Shown here: piece after piece, positions 1-9,229 of the stretch
Numbering within the stretch: the first letter of the stretch is position 1
How the letters are laid out: each line of letters begins with the position of its first letter
Assembly: GCF_034675845.1 (NCBI RefSeq)
Contig: NZ_JAUCCU010000001.1
Coordinates: 930,001-994,000 of the forward strand
Source: Castellaniella sp.
GTDB lineage: Bacteria; Pseudomonadota; Gammaproteobacteria; Burkholderiales; Burkholderiaceae_B
Length of the DNA: 64,000 bases
Direction of reading: 5' to 3'
The notes under the pieces: generated by a model
Told to the model about the DNA's origin: nothing
Seen by the model: the letters and a program-made list of their open reading frames with translations, nothing else
Database searches by the model: none
Translations under genes and position numbers: made by a program

Positions 1-308
1 ACCGGACGCAGCCAACTGCCCAGAGACAAGCCGCTGGCAAACCACACCGGCATTTCGGATTCGCGATAGCTGCGGGTCACCGTCGTCAGCACGGCCACAA
101 ACAGGGCCACCGATAGAATGACCGGCAAGGCCGTGATACTGGAAAACGCAGCCAGCCCCAGCACCACATTGGCCCCGATGTCACCTGCGGCAGCCTGACC
201 CAGCAAGCGCACCAGCAACACGCTGAGCCAGACCACCAGCAACGTGGAAAACACGATGCCGGCATGGCTGGTGATCTCGGAAAAAACAGCGCGTTTAAAC
301 AATGACAT
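1..308 (-). CDS. lptF: LptF, LPS export ABC permease (N-terminal part)
   Basis: The first 102 codons of a leftward gene; the rest lies outside the window. The translation begins MSLFKRAVFSEITSHAGIVF and shows the LptF/LptG permease pattern: a short cytoplasmic start, a membrane segment around residues 15-35, a second around 50-75, and the TRSYRESEM loop that follows it in LptF. LptF pairs with LptG and the ATPase LptB to pull lipopolysaccharide from the inner membrane towards the outer membrane. It is divergent from pepA, the common arrangement in proteobacteria. The start is the ATG ending at 308. Identification is by recognition of the N-terminus only, so LptG is not fully excluded. Confidence 0.85.
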   Translation of the reverse strand, partial: MSLFKRAVFSEITSHAGIVFSTLLVVWLSVLLVRLLGQAAAGDIGANVVLGLAAFSSITALPVILSVALFVAVLTTVTRSYRESEMPVWFASGLSLGSWLRP

Positions 309-396
309 GGGAAAATGCGGAATAATGAACTGTTAATCCCGAAAGCGTGTGATGCCTGAAGCGACACACGGATAGCTGGACCAAAGGAAAATACGA

Positions 397-1892
397 ATGG
401 AATTTAGCACAAGCACCGCAACCGCCCTGCATACCCTAAAGACCCAGGCGCTGGCCGTGGGTGTCTTTCAGGACGGCATCCTGAGCCCTGCCGCCGATGC
501 ATTGGATCAGGCCACCAATGGCGCGATTCGTGCCGTCACACAAGCCGAATTCGATGCCGCGCCCGGCAGCAGCCTGACCCTGCATGCGCCGCCGGCGTCA
601 CGGCGGCACGCGTCATTTTACTCGGTCTGGGTAGCCAGGAAAAACTCTCTGCCGCCACCCTGGCAAAAGCCCACCAGACGCTGGCGGCGTATTGCGTGCG
701 CGCAGGCGTCGCGACCGCCGTGTCCACCCTCTGCAGCCTGGATTGCCCCGGCGCGCCGGTCGCCGACTTGGCCCGCACCACAGCCCGCCTCGTCAGCGCC
801 GCCACGTACCGCTACAACCAGACCTTCAGCCAGGCCAAGCCCACTGTGCAGTTGCGCAGCTTCACGCTGATCCTGTCCCGCAGCCAGGCAGCCCAGGCCA
901 AAATCGGCCTCGCACAAGGCGCCGCCATCGGTGCCGGTGTCAATCTCGCCCGCCTGCTGGGCGATTTGCCGCCCAATGTCTGCACCCCTACCTATCTGGG
1001 TCAGACGGCCCGCGATCTGGCCAAGCAATACAAAACCCTCAAGGCCGAAGTCCTGGATCAGAAAAAAATCGAAGCCCTGAATATGGGCTCCTTTCTGTCC
1101 GTGGCCCGCGGCTCGGTGCAACCGCCCGCCTTTATCGTGCTGCGTCACAGCCCCAGCCAGCCAGCCGACCGCAAGGCCGCCCCGATTGTGCTGGTGGGCA
1201 AAGGCATCACCTTCGATGCGGGCGGCATCTCGCTCAAGCCCGGCCCTGCCATGGACGAAATGAAATTCGATATGTGCGGCGCAGCCAGCGTACTGGGCAC
1301 CATGCGCGCAGTGGCCGAACTTGACCTGCCCCGTGAAATCATCGCCATCGTCCCCAGCTGCGAGAACCTCCCCAGCGGCGCGGCCCTGAAGCCCGGCGAC
1401 ATCATTACCAGCATGTCTGGCCAGACCATCGAGGTCCTGAACACCGACGCCGAGGGCCGTCTGATCCTGTGCGATGCCCTGACCTACGCCGAACGCTTCA
1501 ACCCCGCCGCCGTCATTGACGTTGCCACCCTGACCGGGGCCTGCGTCATTGCGCTGGGACATGTCAACAGCGGCCTGTTCACCCAGGACGAGACCCTGGC
1601 GACCGATCTGCTGGCCGCTGGTCACCAAGCCCAGGACCCCGCCTGGCGCATGCCCCTCGAAGACGCCTACCAGGATCAGCTGAAATCAAATTTTGCCGAT
1701 ATGGCCAATATCGGCGGACGACCCGCCGGCTCCACCACAGCCGCCTGCTTCCTGTCGCGTTTTACCGGCAAATACCGCTGGGCACACCTGGACATCGCCG
1801 GCACGGCGTGGCTGGAAGGCAAACAAAAAGGCGCCACTGGCCGCCCCGTCCCACTGCTGATGCAATACCTGTTGGGCCAATCCCAGGCATGA
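397..1892 (+). pseudogene. pepA: PepA, leucyl aminopeptidase, frameshifted near 592
   Basis: M17-family cytosolic leucyl aminopeptidase, a two-metal exopeptidase that releases N-terminal residues from peptides. Codons from 397 (after a purine-rich AAAGGA) encode the N-terminal domain up to about LTLHAPP. The protein then continues as GVTAARVILLGLGSQ in the frame one base back, so one base is missing, most simply a C in the CC at 592-593. With it restored the gene has 499 codons, the family's usual length. The catalytic domain is complete: KGITFDAGG from K269, D274, K281, D292, and NTDAEGRL with D351, E353, R355. The stop overlaps holC by ATGA. Either a sequencing error or a real recent frameshift; as sequenced the full protein is not made. 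Confidence 0.88.
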
Positions 1893-2323
1893 GCCGGATT
1901 GACTTTGCCTATGGTGCGGCACACCGCCTGCTGGCGGCATGCCGCACCACGGCCCGGCATGTCCAGGCCGGGCACCGTCTACTGGTCTACTGCACTGACC
2001 CAAAGCGCCTGCGCCGCTTCGATGGCCTGCTCTGGGAATTCGACCCGATCAGCTTCATCCCGCATGCCCTGCCGGATGATCCCCTGGCTGATCAGGTGCC
2101 CGTCATTTTGTTGCCGGACGCCGCTGCACTGGCACAGGCGCCGGACGCAAAATGGCTGCTCAACCTGGACCTGGACTGCCCACCCGACGCCCAACGTCAC
2201 GCGCGCATCCTGGAAATCGTCTCGCACCACGCAGCCGATCAGCAGGCCGCCCGCCAGCGCTGGGCCCACTACCGCCAGGCGGGCCACGATGTCCACGGCC
2301 ACCAGTTACCGGCGGGAACCTGA
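1889..2323 (+). CDS. holC: DNA polymerase III chi subunit
   Basis: Predicted chi subunit of the DNA polymerase III clamp-loader complex, which links the loader to single-strand DNA binding protein. The 144-residue protein starts MSRIDFAYGAAHRLLAACR and has the small HolC fold features: an RLLVYCTDPKRLRRFDGLLW block near residues 32-50 and the acidic FDPISFIPH segment. The length matches the 147 residues of the E. coli protein. The ATG at 1889 overlaps the pepA stop as ATGA, so the two are translationally coupled; pepA-holC is a widely conserved pair. A longer open frame upstream lies inside pepA and is ignored. Confidence 0.88.
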   Translation: MSRIDFAYGAAHRLLAACRTTARHVQAGHRLLVYCTDPKRLRRFDGLLWEFDPISFIPHALPDDPLADQVPVILLPDAAALAQAPDAKWLLNLDLDCPPDAQRHARILEIVSHHAADQQAARQRWAHYRQAGHDVHGHQLPAGT

Positions 2324-2407
2324 GCCATCAACTTTGGTCTAATCCTTATCTCGCTGGACGTTGACGTTCAGCTTCATGTAAGATTCAAGAAACCTTCGGC
2401 TATCCTC

Positions 2408-2413
2408 TATACT
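2408..2413 (+). promoter_or_regulatory. Candidate -10 box for the BI-1-like gene
   Basis: TATACT lies 39 bases upstream of the ATG at 2453 (2414-2452 between them), in a short AT-richer stretch following holC. Six bases at 2384-2389 (TTCAAG) sit 18 bases upstream as a poor -35 match. Position and hexamer are visible; promoter function is inference. Confidence 0.35.
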
Positions 2414-2452
2414 GCAGGATTAGACTGATCCGACACTAGACAGGAAAACATC

Positions 2453-3154
2453 ATGTCCGATTTTCGCCAATCTCTACCTCGTGCCGGCACTTACGACGGT
2501 TCGGTCACCGCGCGTAACCGCGTGCTGCGCAATACCTACTGGCTGCTCGCCCTCTCTTTGATCCCCACAGTATTGGGGGCCGCGCTGGGCCTGACATCCG
2601 GCTTCAACCAGTTCATGCTCGACAGCCCCGGCACCAGCACCATGGTGTTCCTGGTGGGCGCATTCGGCCTGATGTTCCTGGTCGAACGGAATAAGAACTC
2701 ATCCCTGGGGGTGGCCCTGCTGCTGGGCTTTACCTTCTTCATGGGCCTGATGCTGTCACGCCTGCTGGGTCATGTGCTGGGCATGGGCAACGGCGCCCAA
2801 CTGATCATGCTGGCCTTTGGCGGCACTGCGGCGGTCTTTGGCACCATGGCCACGGTAGCCAGCACCACAAAACGCGATTTCACCCACCTGCAGAAGTTCC
2901 TGTTCGTCGGTGTCATCCTGCTGCTGGTGGCCATGGTGGCCAATATGTTCCTGCAGATCCCAGCCCTGATGCTGACCCTGTCCGTCCTGGCCATCGGTAT
3001 TTTCTCTGCCTTCTTGCTGGTTGATTTGCAGCGCATCATCAATGGCGGTGAAACCAACTACGTCTCGGCCACGCTGGCGGTCTACCTGGACCTGTACAAC
3101 ATCTTCACCAATTTGCTGATGCTGTTGGGGATCTTCGGCGGCAGCCGCGACTGA
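2453..3154 (+). CDS. Bax inhibitor-1/YccA family membrane protein
   Basis: A 233-residue inner-membrane protein with about seven hydrophobic segments (roughly residues 28-50, 58-77, 84-104, 112-134, 142-162, 166-190, 205-228). The cytosolic N-terminus with NRVLRNTYWLLALSLIPTVLG and the C-terminal LVDLQRIINGGETNYV / YLDLYNIFTNLLMLLGIFGG blocks are typical of the UPF0005 (BI-1, YccA, YbhL) family. E. coli YccA modulates FtsH proteolysis of membrane proteins; whether this homologue does the same cannot be read from sequence. It has an AGGAAA ribosome site 6 bases before the ATG, appears monocistronic, and is closed by a strong intrinsic terminator. Confidence 0.88.
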   Translation: MSDFRQSLPRAGTYDGSVTARNRVLRNTYWLLALSLIPTVLGAALGLTSGFNQFMLDSPGTSTMVFLVGAFGLMFLVERNKNSSLGVALLLGFTFFMGLMLSRLLGHVLGMGNGAQLIMLAFGGTAAVFGTMATVASTTKRDFTHLQKFLFVGVILLLVAMVANMFLQIPALMLTLSVLAIGIFSAFLLVDLQRIINGGETNYVSATLAVYLDLYNIFTNLLMLLGIFGGSRD

Positions 3155-3175
3155 TATACACATCATCGGTACAGC

Positions 3176-3204
3176 ATGGCGGGCTCCGGCCCGCCATTTT
3201 TTTG
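3176..3204 (+). terminator. Intrinsic terminator after the BI-1-like gene
   Basis: A hairpin with arms GGCGGGC (3178-3184) and GCCCGCC (3189-3195), tetraloop TCCG, extended by two outer A-T pairs, is followed directly by a run of seven T. It sits about 20 bases after the stop codon and just before the convergent RarD-like gene. Confidence 0.9.
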
Positions 3205-3209
3205 GGTGC

Positions 3210-4091
3210 TCAAGCGTTTCTGGCTGGCAGTTTCCTGACCCCTTCAAGGGCGATCAGCCCCACCGCCAGCCAGATCGGCCCGTAGGTCAACCACTGGGAC
3301 GGCGCCACCGGCTCGCCCATCAGCAAAAATGCCACCCAGAACAGCAACACCGGCTCTACATAGCTGAGCAGACCAAACAGGCCCAGCGGCAACAGTCGGC
3401 TGGCCGCCAGATACATGGACAGCGAAACGACGCTCAGCAAGCCCAAAAACGGCACCTGCAGCAGCAAACGCGGGTGGTCTGCAAAAATACGGGCGGCCTC
3501 GATCGCCTGAGCCTGCAGAATCAGGACCGCAACCGGCAGCAAGAACAGCATATCGAACCACAGGCTGCTAAGCGCATCGACCTGCAGGCGGCGGCGCAGC
3601 ATGAAATACGGCGGATATCCCAGCGCCACCAGTGCAGTGGCCCAGGACACCGAGCCCAACCGCCACCATTCGTGGCCGACGCCCAGCAAGGCAAACCCGA
3701 CTGCCCAGAGCTGCCAGTTGCTGAGGCGTTCGCGATACACCAGCCGACCCACCAGCACCATGACCAGCGGCAGCAGAAAATAGCCCATGGATACGTTCAG
3801 GGCATAGCCGTGCAAAGGCGCCCAGACGAACAGCCAAAGCTGCACCCCCAGCAAAGCCGAGCACAACAGCATTGCCGCCAAGAAACGTCCTCGTTTGAAT
3901 CGATGCACCGTCGTGCGCAATGCCGTCCAGCCCCGTGCGCGGTGCACAACCAGCGCCATCATGGGCAAGCCCATCAGAATGCGCCAGGCAAACACAATGT
4001 CGCCGTCGAACGGCTGCATCAGCGTCGCATAAAAATACATGCCTGCAAACAAGGCCGAGGACGCGACCGACAGAATGATGCCACGCTGCAT
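3210..4091 (-). CDS. rarD: EamA/DMT family transporter, RarD-like
   Basis: A 293-residue inner-membrane protein with about ten hydrophobic helices, the two five-helix repeats of the drug/metabolite transporter superfamily. It opens MQRGIILSVASSALFAGMYF and has the FAWRILMGLPMM stretch at the second helix that resembles the RarD subgroup. The substrate is unknown; E. coli rarD was named for a chloramphenicol phenotype, but the transported compound is not established. I chose the ATG ending at 4091; a TTG nine codons upstream, overlapping the recO stop, is possible. It is the last gene of the leftward lepA-lepB-rnc-era-recO run, where pdxJ and acpS often stand in relatives. Confidence 0.72.
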   Translation of the reverse strand: MQRGIILSVASSALFAGMYFYATLMQPFDGDIVFAWRILMGLPMMALVVHRARGWTALRTTVHRFKRGRFLAAMLLCSALLGVQLWLFVWAPLHGYALNVSMGYFLLPLVMVLVGRLVYRERLSNWQLWAVGFALLGVGHEWWRLGSVSWATALVALGYPPYFMLRRRLQVDALSSLWFDMLFLLPVAVLILQAQAIEAARIFADHPRLLLQVPFLGLLSVVSLSMYLAASRLLPLGLFGLLSYVEPVLLFWVAFLLMGEPVAPSQWLTYGPIWLAVGLIALEGVRKLPARNA

Positions 4092-4114
4092 AAAAGACAA
4101 ACCTGGAAAGAGAC

Positions 4115-4702
4115 TCAATAACGCTGCAGATCCATGAGAACCTGGCGAGTACGCAAGGGGGTATCCAGCAGTTCATCCAGACGCTCCCGCAATGCCTGTC
4201 GCAGGACTGGTTCAGTGGTGGCGTCGTCGAAATCGGGCGCAGGCGTATCCAGCCCATAGCCCGCCTGTTCCAGCAGCAGCCATTCGAAGCGCCGCAAGAC
4301 AGCGGCATGTGGCCGACTGTCGCTCAAGGCATTCAAGGCGGTTTCATAGGCATCATAGACGCCGGGATGCGGGTCTTCCCGAGCCAGCAGCCGCATGATC
4401 AGTTCATTCAGGTACCAAGCCGACATCATGGCGCGCCCAGCCAACAAGCGCACCGGGCCGGATTCGGCCCGCGTCAGGGTATGAATATCACCCGCGCCGA
4501 CCGACCAGGACAACCATAAGGGCTGAAATGCCACCAACACCGGACGCAACACTGAATAAGGCCGTTTGGCCCCTTTGGCCACCAGGGCCAGCAGGCCATG
4601 GTCCCGGCTGAAGCACTGAACAATCAACGAGGTCTCACGCCAGGGACTGGCATGCAGCACATACGCGGACGCATCCTGGATGCGCGTTCCGCGTTTACTC
4701 AT
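4115..4702 (-). CDS. recO: DNA repair protein RecO (short form)
   Basis: RecO helps RecR and RecF load RecA onto SSB-coated single-stranded gaps. The N-terminal OB fold is clear: DASAYVLHASPWRETSLIVQ and LLALVAKGAKRPYS, then the helical part with SAWYLNELIMRLL and LRRFEWLLLEQAGYGLD. At 195 residues it is about 45 shorter than E. coli RecO (242). The missing piece is the middle of the C-terminal domain, between LEQAGYGLD and the final LRTRQVLMDLQ helix; the frame stays open across the junction. Its start overlaps the end of era by 8 bases. The shortening is visible; its effect on function is unknown. Confidence 0.88.
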   Translation of the reverse strand: MSKRGTRIQDASAYVLHASPWRETSLIVQCFSRDHGLLALVAKGAKRPYSVLRPVLVAFQPLWLSWSVGAGDIHTLTRAESGPVRLLAGRAMMSAWYLNELIMRLLAREDPHPGVYDAYETALNALSDSRPHAAVLRRFEWLLLEQAGYGLDTPAPDFDDATTEPVLRQALRERLDELLDTPLRTRQVLMDLQRY

Positions 4703-5636
4703 AGCCCAGTTCGCGCAGCGTCGCCTCGCGCCCGGACCACCCCTTGCGCACCTTGATGTAAATTTCCAGATGTACGGGCTTGTCCATCAAGCGCACAATA
4801 TCCTGACGCGCTTCAGTGGCAATCCGCTTCATGTGCTGGCCACCCGCCCCCAGCAGAATAGGCCGATGCGTATCGCGCTCGATGACGACGCAGGCTGCAA
4901 TGCGCGCACCCATGTCGTTTTCCTCCCATTGCTCGATGACGACCGTACACCCATACGGAAGCTCATCCCCCACCAGTCGGAAGATTTTTTCCCGGATCAG
5001 CTCGGAGACCAGAAAACGCACCGACCGATCCGTAAAGGCATCTGCCTCGAACAAGTGTTCGCCGGCAGGCAGGTAGCGGGAAAGTTCCTGCATCAGAATA
5101 TCGAGCTGCACCCCCCGCAACGCACTAAGCGGCACGACAGCCGCATAAGGAAATTCCTGGGTCAGGCGCGTCACGTAGGCGAACAAGGCGTTCTTGTCCT
5201 TCAAGGTATCAACCTTGTTGACCGCCAGAACCACTGGCCGCTGACGCGGCAGCAAGGGCACGACGGCAGCGTCGCCCGCCGACCATTTACCGGCCTCGAC
5301 CACATGGACCACCACATCGACCTCGGCCAGCGCCTGGGTGACCACGCGATTCATCATGCGGTTCATCGCCCCACCGTGGCGGGTTTGAAACCCCGGCGTA
5401 TCCACAAAGACAAACTGATCGGTCCCCTGGGTCAGCACACCATGAATACGATGGCGCGTGGTCTGGGCTTTACGCGAAACAATAGATAGTTTTGTACCGA
5501 TCAGGGCGTTGCCCAGCGTGGACTTACCCACATTGGGCCGCCCCACCAGCGCTACAAACCCGCAACGACTGGTCGGCTGGCCATCCCCCTGGGGAGCATC
5601 CGCGTCCGAAGCAGTAGAAGAATCTGGATGAGTCAT
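4695..5636 (-). CDS. era: GTPase Era, 30S subunit assembly
   Basis: An essential GTPase that binds the 3' end of 16S rRNA and acts late in 30S assembly. The 313-residue protein has G1 GRPNVGKS (residues 32-39), G3 DTPG (80-83), G4 NKVD (141-144) and an SAL G5 (near 170), then a C-terminal KH domain with the GAGGQHMKRIATEAR RNA-binding loop near residue 275. A 25-residue serine/aspartate-rich N-terminal extension precedes the GTPase core. It follows rnc with an ATGA overlap and precedes recO, the standard rnc-era-recO operon that couples rRNA processing with subunit maturation. Confidence 0.97.
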   Translation of the reverse strand: MTHPDSSTASDADAPQGDGQPTSRCGFVALVGRPNVGKSTLGNALIGTKLSIVSRKAQTTRHRIHGVLTQGTDQFVFVDTPGFQTRHGGAMNRMMNRVVTQALAEVDVVVHVVEAGKWSAGDAAVVPLLPRQRPVVLAVNKVDTLKDKNALFAYVTRLTQEFPYAAVVPLSALRGVQLDILMQELSRYLPAGEHLFEADAFTDRSVRFLVSELIREKIFRLVGDELPYGCTVVIEQWEENDMGARIAACVVIERDTHRPILLGAGGQHMKRIATEARQDIVRLMDKPVHLEIYIKVRKGWSGREATLRELGYE

Positions 5637-6388
5637 GGTTTCTCCGGGGAAACGGGGGGGGACTGAAACGAGATGGTCGGCTTATGGTGCCGACGCCGGG
5701 ACCGCTTGACGGGCCCCAGGGCCTGCAAGACGGCAATCACCTGCGTGGCGACCGCCTGTTCTGCGGCACGTCGGCTGCTGCCTGAGGCCTGCAGCTGGAT
5801 ATCCAGCGACGGTACCGCACAACAGACCTCGAAGATCTGGTCGTGCGCCGCGCCATGGATGGACAGAACATCGTAATGCGGCAAATCCAGGCCCCGTCCC
5901 TGCAGAATTTCCTGCAACTGGGTCTTGGGGTCCTTGCCGCTGGCCCGAACGTCCAGATGATCCAATAAGGGACGGTATAAATGTTCGATAACGCCCCGCA
6001 CCTGATCGTAGCCGCCATCGAGATACAGAGCACCCAAAATGGCCTCGACCGCATCGGCCAGAATGGACGGGCGGCGAAAACCACCACTTTTCAGTTCGCC
6101 TTCTCCCAGGCGCAGATAATCGGACAAAGACAAGCGCTGAGCAATATCAGCCAGCGTGGATTGCTTGACCAGATTGGCCCGAACCCGCGACAGATCGCCT
6201 TCGTCCATTTCTGCGTGTTCGGCAAACAACAGGGTGGAAACCACGAAATTCAGCACCGAATCGCCCAGAAATTCCAGGCGTTCGTTGTGCGGCATGCCAT
6301 GGCTGCGATGCGTCAGGGCCTGCACCAGCAGCCCCTGATCCCGATAGTGATAACCCAGGGCTGTCTGCAATCGATCCAGACCGGCCAT
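5633..6388 (-). CDS. rnc: Ribonuclease III
   Basis: A double-strand-specific endonuclease that cuts the rRNA precursor and structured mRNAs. The catalytic domain carries the family signature NERLEFLGDSVL (residues 35-46) and ADAVEAILGALYLDGG (near 113-128). A C-terminal double-stranded RNA-binding domain follows (DPKTQLQEILQGRGLDLPHY, about 157-225) with a basic tail. The chosen ATG ends at 6388 and overlaps the lepB stop as TGATG, giving 251 residues; a TTG one codon upstream is the alternative. era follows with an ATGA overlap. Confidence 0.97.
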   Translation of the reverse strand: MAGLDRLQTALGYHYRDQGLLVQALTHRSHGMPHNERLEFLGDSVLNFVVSTLLFAEHAEMDEGDLSRVRANLVKQSTLADIAQRLSLSDYLRLGEGELKSGGFRRPSILADAVEAILGALYLDGGYDQVRGVIEHLYRPLLDHLDVRASGKDPKTQLQEILQGRGLDLPHYDVLSIHGAAHDQIFEVCCAVPSLDIQLQASGSSRRAAEQAVATQVIAVLQALGPVKRSRRRHHKPTISFQSPPVSPEKP

Positions 6389-7275
6389 CAACGGAACCCT
6401 CCGATGCGGCTGGGAGAGCCAAAATTCATCCAGACGAAGAATGCCCGACCTACCAGATAGCTGTCTGGCACAAAACCCCAGTAACGGCTATCCAGACTAT
6501 TGTCGCGGTTATCCCCCATCATGAAATAATGGCCCGCAGGGACGGTGCAGCGCACCCCATCGCTTAGATAATCACAGTTTTTGAAATCAGGAAAGCGCGT
6601 GATCGGCATGATGTCCTGAGCACTCGTGGCGTTCAGCAAGATCCGATGGGACGCCTGCCCCAATTGTTCTTGGTACTGGCCTACATACACGGCCCGGTCA
6701 GGTTCGTAGTAATCGCCATCGCGGGTGCGCGGCACCGGCTGGCCATTGATCGACAGATTTTTATTGCGATATTCGACTACATCACCCGGCAAGCCGACCA
6801 CGCGCTTGATGTAGTCCACATTGGGGTCCACCGGGTAGCGGAACACCACCACGTCGCCACGATCAGGGGTGCCCAGAGGAATAATTTTCTGATCGACGAC
6901 CGGCAGCCGGATGCCATACTGAAATTTATTCACCAAAATCAGGTCGCCGTTCTCCAGGGTGGGCAGCATGGACCCGGACGGAATTCTGAAGGGCTCGACC
7001 ACAAACGAGCGCAGCACAAAAACAAACAAGATCACCGGAAAGAAACTGACGCAGTATTCCACCCACCACGGGGCCTGAAATGCCTGGTCGTAGGCTTGTT
7101 TGCATTCAGCCTGCAAAGCCTGGTCATCCAGGCCACCTGCATTATTGCGGCAGGCCTGGGCAGCGGCCTCGGCCCGCGTCCGACGGCTGGCCCGCAGGCG
7201 AAAACGATCCAGCAGCCAGACCAGGCCAGTCACCACCAAAGCAATAAACAGCAACAGGGCAAAATCCCAACTCAT
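6388..7275 (-). CDS. lepB: Signal peptidase I
   Basis: A membrane-bound serine/lysine-dyad protease that removes signal peptides from Sec and Tat exported proteins. The 295-residue protein has two N-terminal membrane segments (about 4-22 and 76-92). The family boxes follow: IPSGSMLPTL with nucleophile S102, YIKRVVGLPGD with general base K158, and the late GDNRDNSLDSRYWG box. A positively charged cytoplasmic loop (residues 24-70) links the two helices. It lies between lepA (9 bases upstream) and rnc, the usual order. Confidence 0.97.
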   Translation of the reverse strand: MSWDFALLLFIALVVTGLVWLLDRFRLRASRRTRAEAAAQACRNNAGGLDDQALQAECKQAYDQAFQAPWWVEYCVSFFPVILFVFVLRSFVVEPFRIPSGSMLPTLENGDLILVNKFQYGIRLPVVDQKIIPLGTPDRGDVVVFRYPVDPNVDYIKRVVGLPGDVVEYRNKNLSINGQPVPRTRDGDYYEPDRAVYVGQYQEQLGQASHRILLNATSAQDIMPITRFPDFKNCDYLSDGVRCTVPAGHYFMMGDNRDNSLDSRYWGFVPDSYLVGRAFFVWMNFGSPSRIGGFR

Positions 7276-7284
7276 TGAGTATCC

Positions 7285-9078
<1,794 letters not shown>

Positions 9079-9137
9079 AAACAGGGGGCAGGAGTAAGAT
9101 AAAAATCAGGTAAGGCGGGGCGCAAGCGCTGCCAGTG

Positions 9138-9165
9138 AAAAAGGGAGCGCTTCGGGGCGCCCCCT
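9138..9165 (-). terminator. Intrinsic terminator between mucD and lepA
   Basis: Read leftward, a 9-bp stem (AGGGGGCGC with GCGCTCCCT, one G-T pair) and a six-base loop are followed by TTTTT. It lies 65 bases past the mucD stop. It separates the sigma-E operon from lepA. A second G/C palindrome at about 9196-9218 lacks a T run. Confidence 0.85.
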
Positions 9166-9229
9166 TCCGTTTAGACTGTATTTTAGCTTTTTCCCGACAG
9201 GGGGGCGTACACCCCCCCAGAGCCAGTCA

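Noticed and set aside
585..600. Programmed ribosomal frameshifting in pepA
   Set aside because: No slippery heptamer or downstream stimulator is visible at the junction, and PepA is not known to use recoding.
397..870. A separate 157-residue protein starting with the PepA N-terminus
   Set aside because: After about residue 65 the sequence is a frameshifted reading of PepA (arginine/proline/serine-rich), not a real domain.
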